Of a DNA stretch of 64,000 nucleotides, positions 40,871 to 49,029 are shown in pieces. Both the position numbers and the translations under genes were made by a program. The stretch comes from Sediminibacterium soli (lineage in GTDB: Bacteria; Bacteroidota; Bacteroidia; Chitinophagales; Chitinophagaceae): the NCBI RefSeq assembly GCF_009939225.1, contig NZ_JAACJR010000006.1, forward strand, positions 248,001-312,000, in the 5' to 3' direction. Every line of letters starts with the position of its first letter. Positions within the stretch are counted from its first letter, which is position 1. Under the pieces are notes generated by a model. It did not search any database. It was given only the letters and a program-made list of their open reading frames with translations, and was not told the DNA's origin.

Positions 40871-42160
40871 CTAATAGTTCAGTTCACCCACAAGAAATAC
40901 GCTGCCGCAAATAAGGATAAGGTCTTCTTTGTGAGCGCGGGCAAGCGCTTCCTGGTAAGCGGCGTTAACCGTGGGATATACATCACCGTGCAAACCATGC
41001 GCAGCAGCATGCCGCTGCAGGCTCGCCGCATCCAGGGCGCGCGGGATCTGTGCCTGCGTAAAATAATAGGTGGCATATTTGGGCAGCAGGGCCAGTGCGG
41101 CGTCGATGTCTTTGTCCTTTGCCATTCCGGTCACGATGTGCAGGTAGGTGTAATCGCAGAATTCCAGTTGCCGGATAAGCTGTTTTATGCCATCGGTATT
41201 ATGCCCCACATCGAGCACCGCCATCGGGTGCTGCCGTATCACTTCCCACCGGCCATGCAGGCCGGTCAGTTTTTTTACGTGTGACAACCCGTGTTTCAGC
41301 TGTTCGTCGGTGATCTGCCATCCTTTCAAACGCAATTGCCGCAGAACTTCCAGCACGCCTACAATATTTTTCAGCTGGTAAATGCCCGTCAGGTCAAGCG
41401 AAATATGCTCATGGGTATCCTGTGTTTTATCGGCAATTTCCACCTGCAGCAGGTGCTGTTCGTTTCGCCAGTCGGCGATGTATTTTTTTTCTTCGGCAAA
41501 AACCAGCGGTGCGTTAACCGACAGGGCCTTGTTGCGGAACACCCCTTTTGTTTCCGGTACAACCTCGCTGACAACAGCAGTGATACCCGGTTTGATGATA
41601 CCCGCTTTTTCAAAGGCGATTTTTTCCAGCGTATCACCCAGTATGTTCATGTGATCCCAACCGATATTGGTGATCAGGCTTAGTTCGGGTGTAATGATAT
41701 TGGTGCTGTCGAACCTGCCGCCAAGTCCCACTTCGATCACGGCTATATCCACTCCCTGCTGCGCAAAATAATCAAAGGCCATGGCCACGGTGATCTCGAA
41801 GAACGAAGGCGATATTTCTTCGATCAGCGTTTGCATGCGCTGTGTGAAATCGATCACGAAACCGGGCTCGCACATATCACCGTTCACTTTGATCCGTTCC
41901 CTGAAATCTTTCAGGTGAGGAGAGGTGTACAACCCCGTTTTATACCCCGCCGCCTGCAGCACGGCCGCCAGCATATGACTCGACGAGCCCTTGCCGTTTG
42001 TTCCGGCGATATGAACCGATCTGAATCTGGTATGCGGGTTACCCAAAGCCTCGCAGAGGCGCAGCGTATTTGTCAGGTCTTTCTTAAAAGCATCCGCACC
42101 CACCCGGCTGAACATCGGCAACCGGGTGAACAGGTAGTCGAGGGTTTGGGGATAGTCCAT
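40871..42160 (-). CDS. folC: Bifunctional dihydrofolate/folylpolyglutamate synthase FolC
   Basis: 429 residues. Adds glutamate to dihydropteroate and to folates. P-loop HIAGTNGKGSSSHM (about 50-63), VALGLGGRFDSTN-like motif (IEVGLGGRFDSTNII) and the Mur-ligase-type ITNIGWDHMNILG and FEKAGIIKPGI. C-terminal Rossmann domain from about 290 with VLDVGHNTDGI. Length is normal. ATG 42160. A word repeat precedes it. No other folate genes nearby. Confidence 0.95.
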   Translation of the reverse strand: MDYPQTLDYLFTRLPMFSRVGADAFKKDLTNTLRLCEALGNPHTRFRSVHIAGTNGKGSSSHMLAAVLQAAGYKTGLYTSPHLKDFRERIKVNGDMCEPGFVIDFTQRMQTLIEEISPSFFEITVAMAFDYFAQQGVDIAVIEVGLGGRFDSTNIITPELSLITNIGWDHMNILGDTLEKIAFEKAGIIKPGITAVVSEVVPETKGVFRNKALSVNAPLVFAEEKKYIADWRNEQHLLQVEIADKTQDTHEHISLDLTGIYQLKNIVGVLEVLRQLRLKGWQITDEQLKHGLSHVKKLTGLHGRWEVIRQHPMAVLDVGHNTDGIKQLIRQLEFCDYTYLHIVTGMAKDKDIDAALALLPKYATYYFTQAQIPRALDAASLQRHAAAHGLHGDVYPTVNAAYQEALARAHKEDLILICGSVFLVGELNY

Positions 42161-42186
42161 GGTGCAAATTACTATCGAAAATTGAA

Positions 42187-42262
42187 CGGAGGAACAGATG
42201 AACGGAGGAACAGATGAGCAAGGAACAGGGGAGCAAGGAACGGATGAGCAAGGAACAGAGGA
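42187..42262. repeat. GAACGGAGGAACAGATGA tandem word repeat
   Basis: About five imperfect copies of a 15-16-bp unit (GGAACAGATGAGCAA and variants) in the gap between folC and tonB, both on the minus strand. No inverted partner. It reads in one frame as repeated SKEQGSKER, but there is no gene to hold it. Confidence 0.7.
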
Positions 42263-42273
42263 GGCAGGGGTGT

Positions 42274-43176
42274 TTAGCCGCGGAGTTTGAAATTAAATAC
42301 CAGGGTGCCTGTCTGCTGGTCTTCGGTGCCGCTGTTGAGTTTGAGGCTACGGGCTTTGCGGAGGGCGATGGCGCGCATGCTCTGGTTGGTGGTGGTGGTG
42401 CCGCGTGGGTTTACCACTGCCGCAACCACATTGCCCGCACGGTCAACGGTAATGTCAACGGCCACTTTTGCGTTCTCGTTGAAATCATCTTCAAACGATG
42501 GCAGTCTGGTGATCCTCCTTCCATCCAGTCCGCTGCGTATGCTTACGCCGCCTGTTCCACCGCTGCCGCCATTGCCGCTGGCTGCATTGCCCCGGTAGCT
42601 GTCTGAATTGGGGTTGCCGTTGGGATTGCCTTGGTCGCCTTTGCCGCCCGCTATGCCCTGGTTTTTGACACCGTTATAGCTGTCTGCACGGTTGCCGCTT
42701 GTGGTGGTGCTGGTACCGCCCTTGAAAACCGCCTTGGGTTTGGGTGGCGCGGGCGTAGGGTTGACAACAGGTGCGGGATTGGTTTTCCTGGCGGTATGCG
42801 TGGGTTCGATAACCGGTTTTGCAACAGGTTTGTTTACGGGCTTATGAATGGCGGGGGCATCGCCATCGTCGTATGCATCGGCCTGTACCTTCTGCTCGGA
42901 AGACTGGGTGCTGCTTTTCGGTGTGGCGCTCTCGGTTTCCTGTGTGGCAGAAGGTTCGCCGGGACTCTGCGGAGCCACATCCCCCGAACCGGTTTCACTG
43001 TTACCGAGGTTCACTTCAATGCCTTCGCCAAAATCAGGAGGGGGTATGCGGGGCAGTGTCCACTGCAGAAAAAAGAATAACAGGAAGAGCAATACACAGA
43101 TCACCGCCGTATACAACGACGCCTTCAGGTTCTTTTCCTTTTCAAAGCTGCCCGTCATGGAAACTTGGTTATTCAT
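42274..43176 (-). CDS. TonB-family energy-transducer protein
   Basis: 300 residues. A single N-terminal transmembrane helix (about 22-40, TAVICVLLFLLFFFL), a long Pro/Lys/Ser/Thr-rich periplasmic stalk (residues 45-220, with repeated HKPVNKPVAKPVIEP) and a C-terminal TonB-like domain (about 225-300, ITVDRAGNVVAAVVNPRG). It would span the periplasm to power TonB-dependent receptors. ExbB/ExbD genes are not adjacent, so it is a stand-alone copy. Confidence 0.88.
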   Translation of the reverse strand: MNNQVSMTGSFEKEKNLKASLYTAVICVLLFLLFFFLQWTLPRIPPPDFGEGIEVNLGNSETGSGDVAPQSPGEPSATQETESATPKSSTQSSEQKVQADAYDDGDAPAIHKPVNKPVAKPVIEPTHTARKTNPAPVVNPTPAPPKPKAVFKGGTSTTTSGNRADSYNGVKNQGIAGGKGDQGNPNGNPNSDSYRGNAASGNGGSGGTGGVSIRSGLDGRRITRLPSFEDDFNENAKVAVDITVDRAGNVVAAVVNPRGTTTTNQSMRAIALRKARSLKLNSGTEDQQTGTLVFNFKLRG

Positions 43177-43327
43177 ATCAAATGTAGCTGTTGAAAAAAC
43201 ACACCCCTACGGATGTTGAAAATTATGCCAAAGCCAGGCCGTAATCCACTTTTTGGGGTATAAAGCTTAGTTAAAAGGATGGTCTGCTGGTTTACCGGTG
43301 TTTTGGCCTATGGGGTTGCCATCTTAC

Positions 43328-44098
43328 TTAATTCTTCACAAACACATCATACGCCAGCCGCAGCAAAGTGGCCGTAACGATGCATAAAAAGAATAGGCGG
43401 ATAAAATGATTGCCTTTGGCGATGGCAAGACGGGCGCCGATGATGCCGCCCAGGCCATTGCAGACGGCCATGGGCAGGGCAACGGACCAGAGTATGGTGC
43501 CTTTGAGGAGGAACAGGGCGATGGACCCGCTGTTGGTGGCCATGTTTACGAGTTTGGCATTGGCGCTGGCATGCAGGAAATCGTAACCGAGCAGCGCGAT
43601 AAAGGCAAGGATCAGGAAGCTGCCGGCACCCGGGCCGATAAAACCATCGTAAAAACCAATGACCAGGCTGATCAGGAATGCATACCACAGCTGCTTTTTC
43701 CGGGAATAGGGTTTGGTGGTATGCTCTCCGAAATTCTTTTTCGTATAGGTATACACCGCCACGCCGGCCAGGATGAAAAAGATAACGGGTTTCATAAAAC
43801 GGCTGCTTACCATGGTCAGCAGGGCTGATCCCGCGAAAGCGGCGCCAAAAGCCGTGATACACATCAGCACCGCCGTTGGAAAATGCAGCCGAACACGACG
43901 GATGTATTGCCCTATGGCAAGACCGGTGCCGGTAAAAGAAGGGAGCTTGATCGTGGCGATGATGGTGGCCACCGGGTATTGGGGCAGCAGTACCAGCGCA
44001 GCCGGTGTTTGTATCAGACCGCCGCCGCCGGCAATTGCGTCAACTAACCCGGCGGTGAAGGCAAACACGCAAAGAAGCATCAGCGTAGAAAGATCCAT
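43328..44098 (-). CDS. TSUP family (TauE/SafE) membrane permease
   Basis: 256 residues, eight predicted transmembrane helices. N-terminal DAIAGGGGLIQTPALV-like segment (GLVDAIAGGGGLIQTPAAL) and the repeat-half GFYDGFIGPGAGSFLIL are the two family signature loops. Such proteins export sulfite, sulfoacetate or other small organic anions. Substrate not readable. A second, half-length TSUP gene is 1.3 kb upstream on the same strand. Confidence 0.9.
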   Translation of the reverse strand: MDLSTLMLLCVFAFTAGLVDAIAGGGGLIQTPAALVLLPQYPVATIIATIKLPSFTGTGLAIGQYIRRVRLHFPTAVLMCITAFGAAFAGSALLTMVSSRFMKPVIFFILAGVAVYTYTKKNFGEHTTKPYSRKKQLWYAFLISLVIGFYDGFIGPGAGSFLILAFIALLGYDFLHASANAKLVNMATNSGSIALFLLKGTILWSVALPMAVCNGLGGIIGARLAIAKGNHFIRLFFLCIVTATLLRLAYDVFVKN

Positions 44099-44143
44099 GG
44101 TACAAAGACATTGAGGTTAAGGTACAGGATGCAGGAAGATCGG

Positions 44144-45061
44144 TCAGGTGGCGGTTTTCAGGCGGAACGAGGTGTTGGCAATAATCAGTCCGCCGATCAC
44201 CAGCACACCGCTTACCAGGTGAATGGTGGATACTTTTTCACCCAGCAGCAGTACGGCTTCCCATACGCTGAAGACCGGTATCAGGTTTCCGAACAGTACG
44301 GTGGTGGCTGCCCCCAGTTTCTGTATGGCCGTATTCCAGCAAAGAAAAGAGATCACCGAAGCGCCGGCGCCCAGGTACAGTATAATGCCGATCAGCTTGG
44401 CATCCCATTGTGTAACCTGTCCTGCCAGGCTCTCCCAGACAAAAAACGGCAGCAGCATAACCGTTCCCGACAGAAAAACCGCAAACAGGAAACTGATGGT
44501 CGAGATTTGCTGCGGTTTCTTTTTGACTAGCACACTGTACACCGCAAAAGCAACCGCGCCCGCTATCACCCAAAGATCGCCTTTTGAGAAGCGGAAGGAT
44601 GCCAGTATCTCCCAACGGCCGTTTGACAACAGCAGCAGGACACCGGCGATGCAGCATGCAAAACCGATGATCCGGGCAGGTGTCATACGTTCTTTCAGAA
44701 AGACCACGGCCATGATCGTGGAAAAGATCGGAGACGAAGTGGTGCCGATCAGCGCCAGGTTGATGGCACTGGTATAATGACCGGCAATGTATACACAGGT
44801 ATTGAACAGCGCGACGCCGGTGAGTGCCGCCCAGAACACATATTTTTTGTACTGAAGGATATAGCCGGATTCTGCGCGGAACTGCTTCCAGGCAAGCGGC
44901 GCCATAATGACCGTAGCCGTAAGCCAGCGGTAAAAAGCCAGTCTCACCGGGCCGATATGTTGCGAAACGCCCCTGGCCACCACAAAATTTCCTGACCAGA
45001 TAATCGTAGCGAGAATGGCGAGTCCTATTCCGAGATAGCGGTCGTTTTGTTTTACGGACAT
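44144..45061 (-). CDS. EamA/DMT superfamily transporter
   Basis: 305 residues from ATG 45061 (MSVKQNDRYLG). A longer open frame upstream reads as polar and overlaps the terminator. Ten hydrophobic segments in two EamA repeats (first IGLAILATIIWSGNFVVARG; second GDLWVIAGAVAFAVYSVLVKK). Likely a drug/metabolite exporter of the EamA family, substrate unknown. A hairpin terminator separates it from the upstream 50-residue gene. Just 45 bp from the TSUP gene. Confidence 0.88.
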   Translation of the reverse strand: MSVKQNDRYLGIGLAILATIIWSGNFVVARGVSQHIGPVRLAFYRWLTATVIMAPLAWKQFRAESGYILQYKKYVFWAALTGVALFNTCVYIAGHYTSAINLALIGTTSSPIFSTIMAVVFLKERMTPARIIGFACCIAGVLLLLSNGRWEILASFRFSKGDLWVIAGAVAFAVYSVLVKKKPQQISTISFLFAVFLSGTVMLLPFFVWESLAGQVTQWDAKLIGIILYLGAGASVISFLCWNTAIQKLGAATTVLFGNLIPVFSVWEAVLLLGEKVSTIHLVSGVLVIGGLIIANTSFRLKTAT

Positions 45062-45135
45062 GGGCAAATATACGATTGGGAGAAATGGTAAAGGGAGCCG
45101 CTGGAGTATGTCTGGAAGGTGAGCGGGCCGGTGAA

Positions 45136-45166
45136 ATAAAAAGGGACTTCGCAAAGAAGCCCCTTT
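45136..45166 (-). terminator. Terminator of the 50-residue membrane gene
   Basis: Minus-strand stem of 11 bp (AAAGGGGCTTC / GAAGTCCCTTT, one mismatch) with a 5-nt loop, followed by TTTTTATTT. Confidence 0.88.
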
Positions 45167-45190
45167 CAGTATGGTTACCCGGACGGGAAA

Positions 45191-45343
45191 TTACATGATG
45201 TCCAGGCCTTTTGCAAAATAAGTGCATACACCAGGCAGGGCGAGCCAGAACCACTGGCGGTAGAATACCAACAAAAGGATCATGATCGCCAGCCATAAAA
45301 AACAGAGGAACCAATATTTACCTGTAGATTTTTGCGCTTCCAT
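45191..45343 (-). CDS. 50-residue membrane protein, unknown
   Basis: A short gene with ATG 45343 and TAA ending at 45191. The protein begins MEAQKSTGKYWFLC and has one to two hydrophobic helices (WFLCFLWLAIMILLLVFY at 11-28 and WFWLALPGVCTYFA at 31-44), with six aromatics. A polar N-terminus and a strong terminator directly behind it support a real gene. I cannot assign a family. Nothing else in the neighbourhood shows what it does. Confidence 0.65.
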   Translation of the reverse strand: MEAQKSTGKYWFLCFLWLAIMILLLVFYRQWFWLALPGVCTYFAKGLDIM

Positions 45344-45426
45344 GTATGCTGATTTTTGGCAAAGATAGGGGTGGGGATTGATTTTACCGAATGGATGACG
45401 GTCCGTTACGGCATTTTTTCTCTGAG

Positions 45427-45864
45427 TCAGGATAGCGGGTTATTTCTTTCCGGGTCGTGCTGCGCCATATCCGGCTTGCCGGTTGAGGCGGTGCTTTTAT
45501 CGAAGAAAAGCATTTTAACCGCGAGCACCAGCATAACGATGGCGAATACCTTTTTCATTTTCGCGTCGCTGATCAGCAAAGCCAGTTTACTGCCAAACAA
45601 ACTGCCCAGCACAAATGCCGCCGCCACGATGGCCACGTATTTGATATCGAGGTATCCCTGTTTATAATACTGCATCACGGCCAGTATGCCTACTGGCAAC
45701 AGCAGTATTCCCAGCGATGTGCCCTGCGCCTGTTTCTGCGAAAATCCCATCAGCATAACCAGCGCGGGAACGATGATGATACCGCCCCCGATGCCAACAA
45801 GCCCGCTCAGAAAGCCCGCCGCCAGGCCGATCAGTACAAGCAGTAGAATAGTGGTGAGGTTCAT
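45427..45864 (-). CDS. Half-length TSUP (TauE/SafE) permease
   Basis: 145 residues, half the usual family size, with four helices. The loop signature FLSGLVGIGGGIIIVPALVM is intact, and the frame opens and closes normally, so it is not a fragment made by a visible frameshift. In Bacteroidota, half-size forms may work as dimers. C-terminal tail of about 25 polar residues. Substrate unknown. The first half-length protein of two TSUPs in this window. Confidence 0.83.
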   Translation of the reverse strand: MNLTTILLLVLIGLAAGFLSGLVGIGGGIIIVPALVMLMGFSQKQAQGTSLGILLLPVGILAVMQYYKQGYLDIKYVAIVAAAFVLGSLFGSKLALLISDAKMKKVFAIVMLVLAVKMLFFDKSTASTGKPDMAQHDPERNNPLS

Positions 45865-45876
45865 GGGTGGTGGTTT

Positions 45877-45914
45877 AGATAGATGGATGGGTTGATGAGT
45901 TGATGGAATGATGA
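45877..45914. repeat. GATGGATGGGTTGATGAG word repeat
   Basis: Short run of GATGG/TTGATG/GATGAG words in the gap before the half-length TSUP gene. One-armed, with no partner seen. Confidence 0.4.
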
Positions 45915-45973
45915 GAGCGATTACAGGTACAGGTTTACCGGTACTGGTTTTCGGCCGCGATCAGGCCATCAGC

Positions 45974-46522
45974 CTATTTGTCTCCGAATGTTTTCCGGTA
46001 ATACAGGACCGCCTCTTCCACGATAGAGAGGGCCTGCGCCTTGTCGCCGATATCCTCCACTTTCACGGTCTTGTTCTCAAGTTTTTTGTATTCCTCAAAG
46101 AAATGCCGCAGTTCGTCAAAGAAGTGTTTGGGCAGTTCTTCGATATTGTTGTAATGGTTAACACCGGGGTCTGTGGCGGCTACTGAAATGATCTTGTCGT
46201 CAGGATCTCCGCCATCGATCATCTGCATCACACCGATCACTTTGGCTTCCATCAGCGTAAGCGGCTGTACGGGAAGGGAGGTGATCACCAGTATGTCCAG
46301 CGGGTCTTTATCGCCGCCATAACTCTGGGGGATAAAACCGTAGTTAACTGGATAGTAAAAGGAGGAATAGATCACCCGGTCCAGCTTCAGCAAACCCGAA
46401 TCCTTGTCGATCTCATACTTGCACCGCGAACCCTGGGGGATCTCGATGATGGCGTTTACGACTCTGGGGGCATGATCGCCCGGCGGTACTCCATGCCAGG
46501 GATGTAATACAGTTTGTTGCAT
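45974..46522 (-). CDS. ppa: Inorganic pyrophosphatase, family I
   Basis: 182 residues. Hydrolyses pyrophosphate to two phosphates. Active-site signature DKDPLD ([13 protein letters not shown]) and [16 protein letters not shown] at the N-terminus with [18 protein letters not shown]. Family I length is 170-180. Family I enzymes are strongly inhibited by fluoride. The crcB gene starts only 4 bp upstream, and a lipoprotein gene overlaps crcB, so the three are one operon. Confidence 0.96.
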   Translation of the reverse strand: MQQTVLHPWHGVPPGDHAPRVVNAIIEIPQGSRCKYEIDKDSGLLKLDRVIYSSFYYPVNYGFIPQSYGGDKDPLDILVITSLPVQPLTLMEAKVIGVMQMIDGGDPDDKIISVAATDPGVNHYNNIEELPKHFFDELRHFFEEYKKLENKTVKVEDIGDKAQALSIVEEAVLYYRKTFGDK

Positions 46523-46526
46523 ATGC

Positions 46527-46889
46527 TTATTTGGTTAACCAGTATCCGATCGCCACGCAAAGCAGTCCCAATACAATGGAACCGCCCGTGTACAGAACGA
46601 AAGCCTGGTATCGTTGCTGTTGTAAGAACTGCCAGTTCTCCCAGGCAAAAGCCGAGAACGTGGTAAAACCGCCGCAGATACCCGTTGCCAGGAACAGCCG
46701 CCAGTCGCCGAAGCCCTCCGTTTTTGCTGCATATCCCATCACCGAACCGATCACCAGTGATCCGAGCAGGTTTACCATGAGCGTTGCATACGGAAACGCA
46801 CCATGCCGTATGGCAACCCCCGTCAGGTAACGGAGTATGCTGCCGATCATACCGCCCAGTCCCACCATCCATATATGTTTGAATAGCAT
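46527..46889 (-). CDS. crcB: Fluoride channel CrcB/FluC
   Basis: 120 residues from ATG 46889, which shares one base with the stop of the lipoprotein gene (TGATG). Four helices. FluC signatures [13 protein letters not shown] (residues 11-23) and [17 protein letters not shown] (about 67-83). FluC dimers export fluoride. A pyrophosphatase directly downstream is a known fluoride target. I looked for a fluoride riboswitch in front of the operon and could not confirm one. Confidence 0.94.
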   Translation of the reverse strand: MLFKHIWMVGLGGMIGSILRYLTGVAIRHGAFPYATLMVNLLGSLVIGSVMGYAAKTEGFGDWRLFLATGICGGFTTFSAFAWENWQFLQQQRYQAFVLYTGGSIVLGLLCVAIGYWLTK

Positions 46890-47284
46890 CAGCGAACAGT
46901 TTTCAGATCGGTTATCGTTACCAGCCACTGCCGGTCAAGGCGTATCGCCATCAGCGAATCCGGTGTTTTGTCAAATGAATTGCTGTAAAAGATCAGGGTG
47001 GTATCGGCAGAGATTTCCCTTACCTCGTGCAGGTTGATCGATGCCAGCCTGTATTGCTGCCGCCCCTCCTTGTCTTTCTGCCGGTACAAACCTTCTATCA
47101 GGTCCAGTTTTTCCCTGTTCTTTTCTCCGGGAGCAAGATAAAATGCCGCTTTCTGAAAATCGCCCCATAAACAGGATTCAATAAACTGTCTTCCCGCATC
47201 CAATGCATTCTCTGCAGGAAGGTGTTTCTGCTTTGACCCGCAGGCCAGGATCGTTATCAGTAAAATAAAAAGAAATAGGCGCAT
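46889..47284 (-). CDS. Small lipoprotein, crcB operon
   Basis: 131 residues. Lipobox ITILAC (Cys 15), then GSKQKHLPAEN. The mature part (AGRQFIESCLWGDFQKAAFYLAPGEKNREKLDLIEGLYR, then a beta-rich end NSFDKTPDSLMAIRLDRQWLVTITDLK) resembles the DUF4878-like small lipoproteins with a cystatin/NTF2-like core. Function unknown. It sits first in the operon with crcB and ppa. Confidence 0.72.
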   Translation of the reverse strand: MRLFLFILLITILACGSKQKHLPAENALDAGRQFIESCLWGDFQKAAFYLAPGEKNREKLDLIEGLYRQKDKEGRQQYRLASINLHEVREISADTTLIFYSNSFDKTPDSLMAIRLDRQWLVTITDLKTVR

Positions 47285-47436
47285 ACGCTGTTACGAAGTT
47301 ACACAGTCACCGGTGAAAACCATCATCCTGCTGTTGTATAATAAAAGTTTTTGCGATACCCGCTTTACCCTAAATTACTGTTTATGGATGATGCTGCCGG
47401 TTATTCTTTTCTGAAACCGGCACGGCGCAGTTGGCT

Positions 47437-47766
47437 TTAGTGCGCTGACACCATTTTCAGTCCCACGATGGAAGCAATCAGCGTGCAGATAAAGAACAGC
47501 CGCCAGAAATCAGCCGGTTCTTTAAAAAAGATAATGCCGATGATCACCGTACCCACGGCGCCTATACCCGTCCATACCGCATAGGCCGTACCCAGCGGCA
47601 GTGTCTGTGTGGCACGGTACAGCAGGTACATGCTCAGCGTAAGACAAACAAAAAATCCGCCCAGCCACAGGTAGGAATCGGTGCCGGTGGTGGCCCTTGC
47701 TTTGCCGAGACAGGTGGTAAAACCCACTTCAAATAAACCTGCAATGACGAGGATGATCCAGTTCAT
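47437..47766 (-). CDS. SMR family transporter, Gdx/SugE-like
   Basis: 109 residues, four helices. The Glu14-type active residue is in AGLFEVGFTTCLGKA. The motif order FEVG with no GEV(I) pattern fits the Gdx/SugE subgroup (guanidinium exporters) better than EmrE, although this is a short-motif judgement. WTGIGAVGTVIIGIIFFKEP in helix 3-4 is typical. No guanidine riboswitch seen in the 14-bp gap to nudK. Confidence 0.88.
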   Translation of the reverse strand: MNWIILVIAGLFEVGFTTCLGKARATTGTDSYLWLGGFFVCLTLSMYLLYRATQTLPLGTAYAVWTGIGAVGTVIIGIIFFKEPADFWRLFFICTLIASIVGLKMVSAH

Positions 47767-47780
47767 GGTAGAAAATTTCG

Positions 47781-48356
47781 CTAAATAAGTGCATTGAGTT
47801 TGAGGTGCTGAAGCAGCAGAATGGTTTTTGCGTCTTTGATGCCGCCATTGGTTGTCATGCGCATGGCTTCGTCAAAAGCGATTTCCAGCACTTCGATGTG
47901 TTCGTGTTCCTCTTCCAGTCCGCCGCCTTCGGCCATCTTCATGGAGGCATTGTATTCGGCGATAAAGAAATGCAGTATCTCGGTAACCGAGCCCGGCGAC
48001 ATATACGCTTCGTACACTTTCCGGATGCCGGTTAGCCGGTAACCCGTTTCTTCCTCGGTTTCGCGACGGATGCAGGTTTCCGGGTCTTCCCTGTCGAGCA
48101 GGCCCGCACAGGCTTCCACCAGCATGCCATCGGTATTGCCGTTCAGAAAACTCGGCAAGCGAAACTGCCGCGTAAGGATCACCGTTTTTGATACCGGGTT
48201 GTACAGCAGAATGACCGCGCCATTGCCCCGGTCGTATACCTCGCGGGTATTGACCATGGGTTTGTCGTTGTTACTGTAACCGTAGGTGATTTTCTTCAGG
48301 CTGTATTTGTAATAGGAGAGAAGGGTTGTATCAAGGATATGAACATCGGTTACCAT
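47781..48356 (-). CDS. NUDIX hydrolase NudK (GDP-mannose pyrophosphatase) type
   Basis: 191 residues. Begins MVTDVHILDTTLLSYYKYSLKKITYGYSN, as in NudK. Nudix box ACAGLLDREDPETCIRRETEEETGY is regular at the metal-binding end. The NudK group hydrolyses GDP-mannose and related sugars. Substrate is inferred from similarity only. TACCTTTG box upstream. Followed by the SMR gene on the same strand. Confidence 0.88.
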   Translation of the reverse strand: MVTDVHILDTTLLSYYKYSLKKITYGYSNNDKPMVNTREVYDRGNGAVILLYNPVSKTVILTRQFRLPSFLNGNTDGMLVEACAGLLDREDPETCIRRETEEETGYRLTGIRKVYEAYMSPGSVTEILHFFIAEYNASMKMAEGGGLEEEHEHIEVLEIAFDEAMRMTTNGGIKDAKTILLLQHLKLNALI

Positions 48357-48394
48357 ACTAATTAATCGGTAAGTAGGAATAATGAATGATACCG

Positions 48395-48402
48395 CAAAGG
48401 TA
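48395..48402 (-). promoter_or_regulatory. TACCTTTG -7 box for nudK
   Basis: Minus-strand TACCTTTG 38 nt before the start codon. No strong -33 seen. Confidence 0.4.
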
Positions 48403-48415
48403 CATTAATCCGTTG

Positions 48416-48985
48416 TCACGGAAGCGGAGCAGTCCTGCGGATACGATGCTGCGCGATCCGGCAGCCGATGGCGGTGCCGAGTGTGTTCAGCAGCACATCG
48501 TCGATATCCACAAACCGGTAAATGCCGCAGAGCCGCGATACCCATTGCGTGGATTCTATAATCACGGATACCGTCATGCCCGTCAGCACCACCCGCCGGA
48601 ATCGCTGTATGTTTGAAAAAACCAGCGGCAGCAGCAATCCCATCGGTATGAACAGGATGATATTGCCCACGATGTTCTGCAAAGCGTGCAGTGTCACTGT
48701 CTGGTTGTCTACCCGGAGCATGGCTTTTACCTCGAGCCAGGTATTTTTTATGGGAACCAGGTTAACACCGCGTGTCCGCAGGTTGTTGTACCGTGCAAAA
48801 GGCATGGGAAAAACGGTTACCGCCGCAAGAAACACGGTATAGGCATACAGCAGAAAGTATTTCATCTCCTGTTGCCTGGGAAATCCGTGTTGTTTTCCCG
48901 ACCGGAAAAACAACCTGATCAGTATCCAGCACGGAAGTGTACACAGGAAAAGCAGCAGCGCGGGTCTCAGGAATGCGGTTGGCAT
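48416..48985 (-). CDS. VanZ-like membrane protein
   Basis: 189 residues. About five hydrophobic segments. VanZ hallmarks: ILFIPMGLLLPL (NIIGNIILFIPMGLLLPL-like) and SVIIESTQWV plus DIDDVLLNTLGTAIG at the C-terminus. In vancomycin clusters VanZ affects teicoplanin resistance, but most homologues, like this one, lie outside such clusters and have no known task. Lies 44 bp from PAP2 on the same strand. Confidence 0.87.
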   Translation of the reverse strand: MPTAFLRPALLLFLCTLPCWILIRLFFRSGKQHGFPRQQEMKYFLLYAYTVFLAAVTVFPMPFARYNNLRTRGVNLVPIKNTWLEVKAMLRVDNQTVTLHALQNIVGNIILFIPMGLLLPLVFSNIQRFRRVVLTGMTVSVIIESTQWVSRLCGIYRFVDIDDVLLNTLGTAIGCRIAQHRIRRTAPLP

Positions 48986-49029
48986 ACCTGATAAAAATAA
49001 TCATTCGGATCAATTTTTCAGCGGATGGT

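Noticed and set aside
42214-42606. 130-codon frame over the folC-tonB repeat
   Set aside because: Its start is made of the word repeat and the rest is antisense to the TonB-family gene.
45427-45864. Pseudogene of a full TSUP permease
   Set aside because: The frame starts and ends normally with a complete four-helix unit and signature loop, and half-size forms are known in this phylum.
47396-47421. GCCGGTT/AACCGGC hairpin after the SMR gene as a terminator
   Set aside because: The 7-bp stem is real but no T run follows on either strand, so I do not call it a terminator.
47285-47436. Possible fluoride riboswitch before the lipoprotein/crcB/ppa operon
   Set aside because: The minus strand has GATGGTTTTCACC, which loosely resembles the start of the motif, but I cannot find the matching downstream half or the pseudoknot partner.
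47437-47780. Guanidine riboswitch before the SMR gene
   Set aside because: The gap to nudK is only 14 bp, leaving no room for a riboswitch.
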